Assembly: GCA_963995525.1 (NCBI GenBank) | Contig: OZ023218.1 | Span: forward strand, 51,168,541 to 51,232,540 | DNA: 64,000 nucleotides | Direction: 5' to 3' | Origin: Escarpia spicata | Taxonomy: Eukaryota > Annelida > Polychaeta > Sabellida > Siboglinidae | In this document: piece by piece, positions 11,388-23,000 of the stretch | Layout of the letters: every line of letters begins with the position of its first letter | Numbering within the stretch: the stretch's first letter is position 1 | Position numbers and translations under genes: made by a program | The notes under the pieces: model-generated | What the model saw: the letters and a program-made list of their open reading frames with translations, nothing else | Databases searched by the model: none | What the model was told of the DNA's origin: nothing

Positions 11388-12839
11388 GGGTGTGTTTCAA
11401 AATGCCTGTTATGGTGTCGATGGAATCGACAAATTCATGGTCTTATACCACTATTCTCACTCTTGATAAAGAGTGTTTGTTGGTTGGGATAGATAGGGCT
11501 AGAGGACCTCTCGTTATAACACCAGTAACCGGATATCAGAATTAAACCCTTTTGTCCTGACAGCCCCTTTAATAGTTTTGGTGTCGGATTCTGATGAAAA
11601 TCAAGATTCCCACTTTATTGCATTTGATTCATTATTTCATCAAAGTGACACAAGAGAATGCTAAAAACAGACTGTCATCAAGAACCAGAGAAGCTAACAA
11701 ATATCTGGCATGATAACTAATATTTTTCAGATTAACACCTTTTCCTCTGGGTGTGATTTGTTTTGGTGTCTGGTGGAAGTGGTTTTGGTATCGGATGGAA
11801 TCATGAGATATCGAAATACAAAGCAGCATTTTCACCCCCATAATCCACGATTCCTTGAAAAATGTTGTAGAAAAGCTTCCTCTGGTGTTTATATTTCCTT
11901 TTTTGAATGATAAACTGTTAAATCCATCATTTGATAAAATGTCCATCCGAAACCCATGTTAGGCAAAGAAATCACGATTAAAAGTCTGATTCCCAGTAAC
12001 ACATCAATTTTTGGGGATATCATATCATAATACAGTGGGTGTAATTGTTACGAATGTGACTCTGGAAGATGTTAAATAATTGAACATTAAAGAATTGGAC
12101 ATTGAAATGTCATCTAAATGTCATACAAAGGCTGTATCAGGGTACATAGGCCTACATGTACCTGTGTTCTATTTTCAACAAACTCCAATTTGGCTTTGCT
12201 AAAAAACTATGGATACAATGAAGTTTCTCATTGCTTCACCGTGTTCTGATCCCTGTTGGTTTTTGTATTGGATGGAAAGTTTTAGTGTCGGATGGACAGG
12301 GTTTTGGTGTCGGATGGAAACTTTTTTGTCTTGTGATATTCGGTAGTGAAGGAGACAAATCCTTTTTTTTCACTATGTGGACAAACTTTACCATAAAAAT
12401 TGATAGCTTAATGTGTTTTTCCATACCAAAAATTTGTATCTGTATTTTGAGAAAACTTTTGGGATGAACAATTTAAATTTCCGAGCGACTCGCATAAATT
12501 ATGTTAACTATCCCAAAGAATGAGGGGGTACGATTGGCCAATTCAGATTGGAAATTATATGCCAACAGTTTTTGTCATAATTTGGGGCAGTTATAATATC
12601 AAAGATCTCAGCAGTATTTTTGTGTGGATTTATTAGCAATGTCCATCCGACATCAAAACTCACATAAATGTTCTTGTTTTGATTACAGAAAAGGCTATTA
12701 AATCAACATCAAATAAGATATTAAAATTAAACTTGTTCCTGAAAGAGTAGTCATATGGGTATTAAAAACAATGAATAGTTTTGCCTTGATAATGATTTAA
12801 ATTTTTGGGGTCTGGTGAGCCACATTTTGAAACACACCC
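11388..12839. mobile_element. Nested element with GGGTGTGTTTCAAAATG inverted ends
   Basis: GGGTGTGTTTCAAAATG at 11388 matches in inverted orientation at the right end (12839). The interior repeats GTGTCGGATGGA in direct orientation (about 11790, 12280, 12310) and inverted (about 11940, 12640). Non-coding. Target duplication not identified. Confidence 0.45.
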
Positions 12840-13093
12840 TAATGCGAGTAAACAAATTAGGGATTTTTTATTTTACACAGAAACCCCTGGTAGCTTGAGA
12901 CTTCCAATTATAAATCTCCTCCTATAGGAGGTACCTAAATAAATGATATTAACAAAACCCATATCTAGTCTACACAGGTTATGATATTAGGCACTGAACA
13001 TGTGCAATGCGAATCACATGTAACGTGAGTCACGCAAAATTGTAATACATATAACAAGAAACTATAAATATCTAAGACAACTCACATTAAATA

Positions 13094-14185
13094 GTGCTTA
13101 CATGTACACGGTGCATGTCAGGCTGGTTTTTACATGTACACGGTGCATGCCAGGCTGGTGCTTACATGTACACGGTGCATGCCAGGCTGGTGCTTACATG
13201 TACACGGTGCATGCCAGGCTGGTGCTTACATGTACACGGTGCATGCCAGGCTGGTGTTTACATGTACACGGTGCGTGCCAGGCTGGTGCTTACATGTACA
13301 CAGTGCGTGCCAGGCTGGTGCTTACATGTACACAGTGCGTGCCAGGCTGGTGCTTACATGTACACAGTGCATGCCAGACTAGTGCTTACACGTACACAGT
13401 GCGTGCCAGGCTGGTGCTTACACGTATACAGTGCATGCCAGGCTGGTGCTTACACGTACACAGCGCATGCCAGGTTGATGCTTACATGTACACAGTGCAT
13501 GCCAGGTTGATGCTTACATGTACACAGTGCATGCCAGGTTGATGCTTACATGTACACAGTGCATGCCAGGTTGATGCTTACATGTACACAGTGCATGCCA
13601 GGCTGGTGTTTACATGTACACAGTGCATGCCAGGCTGGTGCTTACACGTACACAGCGCATGCCAGGTTGATGCTTACATGTACACAGTGCATGCCAGGTT
13701 GATGCTTACATGTACACAGTGCATGTCAGGCTGGTGTTTACATGTACACAGTGCATGCCAGGCTGGTGTTTACATGTACACAGTGCATGCCAGGCTGGTG
13801 TTTACATGTACACAGTGCATGTCAGGCTGGTGTTTACATGTACACAGTGCATGCCAGGCTGGTGTTTACATGTACACAGTGCATGTCAGGCTGGTGTTTA
13901 CATGTACACAGTGCATGTCAGGCTGGTGCTTACACGTACACAGTGCATGCCAGGCTAGTGCTTACACGTACACAGTGCATGCCAGGCTGGTGCTTACACG
14001 TACACAGTGCATGCCAGGCTGGTGCTTACACGTACACAGTGCATGCCAGGCTGGTGCTTACACGTACACATTGCATGCCAGGCTGGTGTTTACATGTACA
14101 CAGTGCATGCCAGGCTGGTGTTTACATGTACACAATGCGTGCCAGGCTGTGCTTACATGTACACAGTGCATGCCAGGCTGTTCAT
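13094..14185. repeat. 32-bp minisatellite (about 34 copies)
   Basis: Unit approximately GGTGCTTACATGTACACAGT followed by GCATGCCAGGCT. Early units have CGG where later ones have CAG, and TTGATG variants cluster around 13470-13720. On the minus strand every unit contains ACATGTAAGCACC, a donor-like GTAAGC. Open frames across it arise from repeat periodicity. Confidence 0.95.
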
Positions 14186-14764
14186 GGGACAAGTGAATTG
14201 TTGTACAGACAAGTGAACTTTTGGTTCTACTTGTCCGCTGGACAAGTAAATAATTTGACGAATTTTGAGCCCAGTGTACTGTTATTCAGTTGGACAGTGT
14301 CTGATGATCATTTTCTCAAAACCTATTATTTTAGATTTTGAAGATATCTGAGGAAGTAATTATGCTAGCCAAATAAAGTTGTTTTTTATTTTTTTTTATT
14401 TAAATTTTTTATATGGAATAAATACCAAATAAAATATATTTTGGCTCTAATAAAATACAATATCCACCACCCAGTCATTGGAACTGTTTTACATGACGCA
14501 GTGTCATCTGCAAACATCCTCACGGTAGAACTGTCCCATCGGAAGGTCATTGATGTAGAATAAGAACAAGACTGGTCACAACACTGAGCCCAGCGGGACT
14601 CTGGATTCTACTCTAATGTAGCCGGATCGATCACCATTTGTTATACATATCAATACAACTGTTTTTAGTATATTTGCCGTTTCATTATGGGGGTGTTGTG
14701 TCAGATTCATTACTGCACTGTAACTTTATTGTAACTAGCCCCATGCAAGGCCAGGGTCCCAGAT

Positions 14765-15190
14765 GTTTCGGCCCACCACGGATCACACAGGCGGGTGTTT
14801 TGGCCCACCATGGATCACACAGGCGGATGGTTCAGCCCACCACGGATCACACAGACGGATGTTTCGGCCCACCACGGATCACACAGGCGGATGATTCAGC
14901 CCACCACGGATCACACAGGCGGATGGTTCGACCCACCACGGATCACACAGGCGGATGGTTCGGCTCACCACGGATCACACAGGCGGATGGTTCAGCCCAC
15001 CACGGATCACACAGGCGGATGGTTCAGCCCACCACGGATCACACAGGCGGATGGTTCGACCCACCACGGATCACACAGGCGGATGGTTCGGCTCACCACG
15101 GATCACACAGGCGGATGGTTCAGCCCACCACGGATCACACAGGCAGATGGTTCGGCCCACCACGGATCACACAGACGGATGGTCCGGCCC
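14765..15190. repeat. 32-bp satellite related to a transposon terminus
   Basis: About 13 units of CCCACCACGGATCACACAGG plus CGGATGGTTCGG. The CGGATGKTTCGGCC core recurs at 15451 and inverted several times between 16120 and 16440, at the ends of the neighbouring transposon-like segment. Confidence 0.93.
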
Positions 15191-15444
15191 ACTTCACAAA
15201 AATCCGCTGTCAATGTCGGATGTTTTGGCGTACATGACAGCGGGAATACAAAGTGGAGAAAATCTAAGGATGGACAATTCAGCTCGTTGTGTATAGTTAT
15301 TACATTAACAAAATAAAGTATGATCGTAATACGCACGTCAAAATACTTGCAAGTAATACAATAATTCTTCAAACATTTAACGAGTTCCCAAGGAAAATAT
15401 TTACCAATTAAAATATGCAAGTCGATGCAATCTTCCAATTGATT

Positions 15445-16290
15445 GGGAGTCGGATGTTTCGGCCACCGATGGGTTCGCGCAACCGGTTAACCGTGACCTC
15501 CTTGTGTTCACGTGGGCCGAATTAACCGTTTTTGTAACTGGTGTCGGTGGGCTCTATGGGCTGAACCTGCTTCTGTTTAGAAATCTGACTTTTGCGTGCT
15601 TAGTTGCTGTGGAAATCAAAGTATTTTATTTGATGTTTAAATCAATCTTAATTATTATTAATTCTTATCATGAATTATTATATATTTACGCATAATGTTT
15701 CAATGTATATCTGGCAATAATTATATTTATTCTGGAAAGGAGACACATTCGTTATCATCATACAGCCCTTAAAAATAGTTACAATAAAGCTGTGAAATGT
15801 AGAATAACGCCACTATCAATGGGTCTTTGAACAGTGTAGTCACACATTTTATCTGTTCAATCGACATCAACTACATAAAGGGAGTGAGCACATTGCATGT
15901 GCTCACATTGTGTGTTCTGTTACCGTGTTTGTTTAGCTTACTGCTTGAATACTTTGCAACAAACAAACAAATATCACACATACAAGCAATCCAGGTAAGA
16001 GTGCGAGTTCAAACAAACAAACAATAAAGAGGTGGTAGGTAATTTATTGTGAAACATCAAAAACAATCTTCAAATGCAACGGGCCGAATTAAACGCAGTG
16101 GGCTGAGGCGACCGCTGCTTTGATAATTATCAATGGGCCGAAACATCCGACACCGCCCGTCGAATTTTCAGTGAAGTTGGCCGAAACATCTGTCGGCGTC
16201 GCTGTGGGCCGAAACATCCGACCTTGCATAGCGGATTTTTTTTACGTGGGCTGAACCATCCGTTTCCGTGGGCCGAACCACCCGGGACCC
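15445..16290. mobile_element. Non-autonomous DNA transposon with 8-bp target duplication
   Basis: Starts GGGAGTCGGATGTTTCGGCC and ends, read in reverse, GGGTCCCGGGTGGTTCGGCC (15 of 20 match). It is flanked by AATTGATT on both sides (15437-15444 and 16291-16298). An 8-bp duplication fits hAT, P or Merlin-type transposases. No transposase frame inside. Further inverted copies of the terminal motif at 16190-16270 suggest nested termini. Confidence 0.6.
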
Positions 16291-16298
16291 AATTGATT

Positions 16299-19005
16299 AC
16301 AGTAACAACAGCCAGTCAGAATGCATCCTGTTGCTAGTCAGATTTTACAACAGAAGCAGGACGGATGATTTGGCCAACGGATCTTGGTTCACCAGTTTGC
16401 GTAACAGATGATTCGGCCCCAGGGCCGAAACATCCGACACCCCAGGCCAAGGCCCAGGGCTGGGGCCGGGCAGTGGTCGCGGCTGCATGTACAAATACAA
16501 TGCCAACCTTTGAACCTGTTTCAAATAAATCGCTAATATAAAAAACATGATTTTGAATTTTGTGTGTTCAAGGTTAGCGGTAACATCCGCAATACCACAA
16601 CGTAAATTAGTGCACGTCTACGGTAGAACACGAGGAAATGTGGGTCAAATAGTTAGCATCACGCAGTGGCGTCGCCATCATCAGCAAAAAACATGCTCAT
16701 CACTAAATCCGAGACAGAAATGTAGCATTTTAACAACCAAGTACGCCTGCACGAATGATAACATATGTGTAATCTTAGGCTCAAATCAACCGCAAATTAT
16801 TACAACGATTCAAATAACTAACCTTTGGTGGATTTTACTGAAATATATACGCGAAATAGAATTCGAATTCAAATTACTCTCCTTAGAATATGGAGGCAGC
16901 CATCTTATAGCGAAGACTAAGCCGACGCAATTTGATTGGGTGTAACCTAAAAAGTAACAAAGAAACATAAATTTACGGCGCTTAAGTAATGACAACGTGA
17001 GCATTACAATCATACTTTAACATTTTTTTATTAAACGCAGAGATGCACTGAAGGTCAGTTAGGGTCATTTTTTTCTTGTATAATTCGTTGAATATCATAT
17101 TATTACCAATCGATTTTAAAGTTAGCATTTGGTGCCACTTCCCCTAGCGACTAACAACAACACTAACATTATTGCAACAACCCAACTTGATTTAGCACCA
17201 ATGTTATACTTCTTCTAGAGATCGGTGCCGTTTTGTACACGAAAAAATTGAAAATTTTGTTTAAAAATATTTAATAAATAAACTGATAATTTCAAATATT
17301 TTGAAAAGTGACACTTTGTGTAATGTCATAATATAATTACATAAACAAATAATAAAGCACTATAAATGTACAGGTGTACTATAATATAAATGTAATTAAT
17401 AATGTTTAATATGCAAGCACAAGTCAAGGTGCATATCAATACATACGTGTACTGTACATGGTAATACCTGTGTTAGGCCTATACTTAATTTTATTATTTA
17501 AACAAATTAAACCACCTGATGATGATTACTATTTACCTGTACATTTATATTTAATAGTAATAATAATAAGATAATTTCTATTGCGCCTAAATCCGTGGAA
17601 ACTAAGCTGAGGCACATCAAAACAAAAGGATTGGTCAATCTCAAAATCCATAAGTAGTATTCCAGTTGTCAACAGATGGGTCAAGGCGCTAGGTTCAAAC
17701 ATTCCACACACAGACACGCTATCTGATAATCATTTGCATATGACCATTTCCTGACTACATTTCGCACAGCATAGTGTGTGCTGGCGCTTTTACCTGCTTA
17801 AGCTAAGTTTTGAATAAAAAAAATCCACCTGTTATTTTTCTTTGAAAGTTACAAATATTACAGAAAATGTCATTAACCAATTAAACATTATCATCAATGT
17901 TCATCACAGTCCATTTCACAATAGGTAATCGTATTTGATAAGAAACCTATAAAATGTTGATGTGTGATGCAAGTAGATATATAGAGCCTTTATTCAAAGG
18001 AAACAACTGCCAAGAGCGATGCTTATACTTGTAATTAAATGTGACATCATTATGCATGATTATTATAATAGTTATATACAAACTGAAACCAAGAAATGCA
18101 GCACAATAAAATACACCAACATTATACTTGCAATGTACATGCAATAGTTTCAATGAGGTAAACATCTAAAAGTATATTGTGTCTACCAATGTACTGTTAA
18201 AAAAATTGCATTTTAAAGTGCAGACAAAATTTACATATCAATTTTAAATAACTACATTCAAAGCAAATAAATACCTATCTATTTTTGATGCCTCCTCATA
18301 AGATATGTCACAACTTAGCACACCGACACAACTGGTAAGGTGAAACCATATCTTGCATCACCACAAGCTCCTGACAGGAGGGCATTTGTAGGTGAGAAGA
18401 CACAGAAAAAATACATAAAGAAATATTCAAATAAAACATATAGGTATACGTAATGACTAGAATATCCTGCTTGGAGATCTTACTTGACTATCATACCCAC
18501 TTGCAACCAGACGCCAGGTCACCAGATACAGAACAACTAACAAACAATGTTGGCAAACAAGTGAGATAATCTTCTCTTCTGTCCACTGAAGCTGTGTGTA
18601 TTGCATTCTATTTTATTCTATAGGCACTGACCAATTGAACGCATCATTATTTCTACATGATTTCTTACAAACCAGACAACCAGTTCACACATGCACAAGT
18701 TAGTATTTTTGAGCAATTCACATATTATTACAAATCAAAATGCCAAATCATTGAATTGCATTATATAGCAATTGGCAAAAATATAAAATGTGCACATAGA
18801 GAAAGTGAATTAAATACAGCAATTTAGTCATGATTGTGTCTTAGAATATTGACCACAATACAGGGACAATGCAAGTTTGACCCCATGAGGCAATGGTTTA
18901 GGAATTAAAATGTAACAGTGTACCCTCTTACAAGGATAAACAAATAATTGTTTTTAAACATATGATGTGCCAATATTAATAAATATCCCATCATATACAC
19001 ATCAG
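16299..19005. other. Gene-poor intergenic stretch
   Basis: AT-rich sequence; a few more copies of the CGGATG/GGCCGAA motif end near 16440. Beyond that I see no gene, RNA or repeat that I can support. Confidence 0.5.
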
Positions 19006-19192
19006 CAACTTCTGTCCTTGTATAGGAAACATTCAATAGTATCAACTTCTGTCCTTGTATAGGAAACATTCAATAGTATCAACTTCTGTCCTTGTATAGG
19101 AAACATTCAATAGTATCAACTTCTGTCCTTGTATAGGAAACATTCAATAGTATCAACTTCTGTCCTTGTATAGGAAACATTCAATAGTATCT
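19006..19192. repeat. 37-bp tandem repeat (5 copies)
   Basis: Five nearly identical units containing CAACTTCTGTCCTTGTATAG. Near-perfect identity implies recent expansion. It lies downstream of the NACHO stop codon. Confidence 0.95.
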
Positions 19193-19813
19193 AAGTGGCT
19201 AGAAATGTTTAACATGGATATTTCATTTATGTACCTACAGATCACTACATTGATGAACATTTTTACATTTAAATTTTTTTTTCCTATGATACCACATCTT
19301 TTCTACAATAAAATTTAACATGGCTAAATACAGATCTAGACATCTACATTCTGCTCTTTGATTAATATTAGTTAAATGTACAACATGTACTGACTTTTAC
19401 CCGGACAGAACTGATGCACCATGGATATTTGAGCATATGAATGTTAACAAAAGACAACTTATACTTCCACATTTGTGCAGCACAACAACCATGGCAGTTA
19501 GAAAGGAACTGCATAAAGGGCGACTCATAAATACCAGTACTTTTCATATAGCAGCAGTTACTGAACTGTGTATGCACACAATGTCACAAAATATCATCCA
19601 TAGCCGACAGCTTTCAAAGACACCATCAAATCATGTCTTCAAATAAAAATCGAAGTCACAAATGTTATAAAAAGTAAAAACGAAAATATTTCTGAGATTG
19701 GTATCCTAAATGATGACAGTATAGCTACTTCACACACGGCAGTTTAACTGCATTGTCCAATAAAACTCTCTCAAGCAGCAAACGTGAGGGAATAAATATG
19801 TTTGTAGGAGAAG

Positions 19814-20070
19814 TCACTGTTCTTTCTTGTCCTCCACCCGTGTGGCATGCCTCGACTCTCCCTCCTTGGCCTGCCTTGCCTTCTCCTCTCTTTCCTGCCT
19901 GGCCTCCCGCGCCTTCACCTGCAGGTGTACGATGAAGCGACAGCCGAGGAGAAGACCAAACACAAGGGCGGGCGTCATCTTCTCGATCCCGTCCTTGAGA
20001 GCATAGTGGATGTAGACGGCCCCACACATCATCCCAAACAGGATCACATTCGCTATCTCCTTGATCGGCC
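19814..20070 (-). CDS. TMEM35A: NACHO-like exon 3 (stop codon)
   Basis: Acceptor GTGCTGCAG at 20071; encodes GPIKEIANVILFGMM through the charged tail; TGA at 19816-19814. Confidence 0.85.
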
Positions 20071-23000
20071 CTGCAGCACACAACACAAGTATAAGTAAGT
20101 CGGTAAGTTAACGCTTTATTTCATGATGGTGACCATGTTATGTTTATATCCTAATTTTCAATGGGATGTTAGTCCACTATACGTTAGACAATTACCCATG
20201 TGTGTAATCTTTTACTTCCCTTGGTAAAAGTGACGAATGACTTAGTGTCTCTTCCGAAAGACTTGCAACATGAGATAACAACAAACATTGCCCAAATTAG
20301 AAACTTTCATTTTTCATATCCAAGAATCATGTTAAATTACCTGGTAGAGGCTTTCGTTGACGTGTCAGATCCAGATGGCTTCTTTGATATGCCGAATTCT
20401 TCTGTTGGGTTCTTTGTCTACAATTTTCACTCCCTCCCAGTCTATGATATGGTTTTCAGTTGTTGAGACAATAACTTCGGAGGAGGGGGACAAGAAAGAA
20501 GAGGTGGAACACCTGAGAGGAGCTCTAAGAGTATGTGGCTATCCGTCGTGGGCCTTGAAAAAGGTGACAGATAGCAGTAAGAAGAAAAAGACCAACAAAA
20601 AGACTAAGAACAAAAACTATCGGAGCCAAGTAGTCATCCCATACATAGAGGGGGTCTCAGAGAGAGTACATCTAGTACTGAAAAAGTATGGAGTAGCAAC
20701 GGCCATGCGTCCCCACACCACCCTCAGGCACCTGTTGGTACATCCCAAGGACAAAGTACAGCTAGAAGAACAGGGCGAACTGGTGTACCAAATACCATGC
20801 AAGAATTGTGGTGCTGAGTACATTGGGGAGACAGGAAGACTACTCAAAACAAGACTGGAGGAACACAGAAAGGATGTAGACAACACGAAAAATGAGAAAT
20901 ACACAAGGAGCGGGAAAAAAAGATTGATGTCTACCATCAATAAATCCGCCCTTACAGACCATATGACAACTGAAAACCATATCATAGACTGGGAGGGAGT
21001 GAAAATTGTAGACAAAGAACCCAACAGAAGAATTCGGCATATCAAAGAAGCCATCTGGATCAGAAAAACCAAAACACCCATCAACAGAGATGAGGGCAAT
21101 TACGAACTGCCTCACGTGTACGATGACGTCATTCAGCGTCATAGGTACTGATGAAGTCGACGTGACACGTCAACGAAAGCCTCTACCAGGTAATTTAACA
21201 TGATTCTTGGATATGAAAAATGAAAGTTTCTAATTTGAAAACGAACTATCCTGAAGAATGTTCAGTAAACATTGCCCAAGTTTTGAAACAGAGGCTGTTA
21301 GTAGGATTCGAACCCTAGTCCCCTTGACTGACAGTCCAGCGGTCCTGGGTTGAGGTTTGTGTGAATGAGATAGTAGCTTAAAGCCTTAGACCGGCGTGAC
21401 AGGAACGGACAAAACAGAGGGACACACACACTGCTCTTCACCTCACTTCACACACATGTATTGTTATACAACAACGACAGGATGTACACTATCAATAAGT
21501 TGTACAACATCGATAGGATGTACACTATCAACAAGTTGTACAACATCGATAGGATGTACACTATCAATAAGTTGTACAACATCGATAGGATGTACACTAT
21601 CAATAAGTTGTACAACTACAATAAATTCAATATGGTGTATCTGTATGTTTACCTGGCACAATGGCAAGCAGTGTTCCACAGACGACCTCTGTCGTTCCCA
21701 CGATCCTGCGGAACATGTGAGGGTTGGGCTTCCACCCCATCTGGGCAGCAAGTGGGAAGACCTTAGCACTGCGGATGAATACTTTCCTCTGCAAGAAACA
21801 TTCACCAAACAAAATGTGAAGCAAACTAAAGCAAGCAAATTACAGCCTTACACCTGCCAGCCAAGTAAGTCTGCTGATAAAAATGCATGTTTCGCAAATG
21901 AACCTGAGTGATTACCTAGAGGCAGATGTTTGATACTCATGCTAAAAAGTCGAGTCCAAGAAATGTTTTGTATTTTCCCAAGGAACCATAATTCTATTGC
22001 TAATCAACCCGGCCTATGTTTATTTATTGTCCACGTTTTATTCACATGGAACACATTTTGAAAACAAAGATTCAAATTGTCAGTATGTTTAAGGGAAAAC
22101 ACCAACAATTATTCTACTATTACATTTCACAACTTAGGTAATTATGGTATTAGTGGACCAGAAATTTGCATTTAGTGGAAGTCAGTGAATCTTTCAGTTA
22201 ATAATGTAACATCAATCATGTGTAACATCAGTCATGACAAAACCTACTATGTAACATTAGTCACAACTGACAAGGCCTAAAGGAAGAATCTAGCACCAAA
22301 TGCTGCATCTTACTTTAGACACCTCAGTATTCTTTGCTACTTGGTTTTAAAATGTGCCACCAGAATGGCAAATATGGACAATGCTTTGAAAATGGTACAT
22401 ACGGTACAGGAGTTTGAACTGTTGATAAAATAATGGTACATACGGTACAGGAGTTTGAACTGTTGATAAAATAATGGTACATACGGTACAGGAGTTTGAA
22501 CTGTTGATAACATAATGGTACATACGGTACAGGAGTTTGAACTGTTGATAACATAATGGTACATACGGTACAGGAGTTTGAACTGTTGATAAAATAATAA
22601 TCATGCCAAACAGATAAATTAAATGTCATCTACAAACATTATACTGATTTTATTAAGGGTAGCCACTACCCGAAAATGGCCATAGGTAATACCTGTTAAT
22701 ACTAAACATATCTTAGCCAAATTTGGAGTACTAATTAGATAAATGAATGGAATGGAAAATGTGGAATGTGGGCTCATTTGCTTGTGCAGTACCATGGCAA
22801 TGAACGTTTCTAGTGTGACAGAGGGGTTTGCATCCTTGAAAATTATTCTGAGCTAACAACTGTATGTGTGATCATGCAATTGTCAAGAATCATTAGCCAG
22901 AATGCTCCTTTGTCAGATAAGGTGGTTTTGGGCAAGGAAGTTTGACTGCAATGACTGTTGTGAGATGGGATTTTAGGTTTGAGCTTTTATCAAGGTGTCT

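Larger units (their letters stand above)
10368..14274. mobile_element. Candidate 3.9-kb non-autonomous DNA transposon
   Basis: Left end CAGGGCTCAAAATTATG and right end (reverse complement) CTGGGCTCAAAATTCG form an inverted terminal match of about 14 bp. Both subterminal zones are rich in CTTGTCC/GGACAAG motifs in both orientations. The CAG start resembles hAT termini, but the 8-bp flanks do not match each other. No transposase frame was found. It contains a nested element and a 32-bp satellite near the right end. Confidence 0.45.
20296..21266 (+). mobile_element. 5'-truncated Penelope-like element with inverted terminal copy
   Basis: It is bounded by a 13-bp direct duplication AAACATTGCCCAA (20283-20295 and 21267-21279). 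The body encodes the C-terminal GIY-YIG endonuclease of a PLE. The left 170 bp (20294-20463) are an inverted copy of the right end (20966-21236), apart from a block of about 100 bp missing on the left. Inverted pseudo-LTR arrangements are known for PLEs. Inserted in NACHO intron 2. Confidence 0.85.

Noticed and set aside
13094..14341. Cys/His-rich open frames in the 32-bp array (about 200 codons)
   Set aside because: A 32-bp unit cycles through all frames; no homology outside the repeat, no splice or start context.
16547..17013. 132- and 67-codon frames as small genes
   Set aside because: No homology, no splice or start context, AT-rich intergenic composition.
20617..21142. Minus-strand 100-160 codon frames
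   Set aside because: Antisense of the PLE GIY-YIG frame; inverted arms create mirrored peptides.
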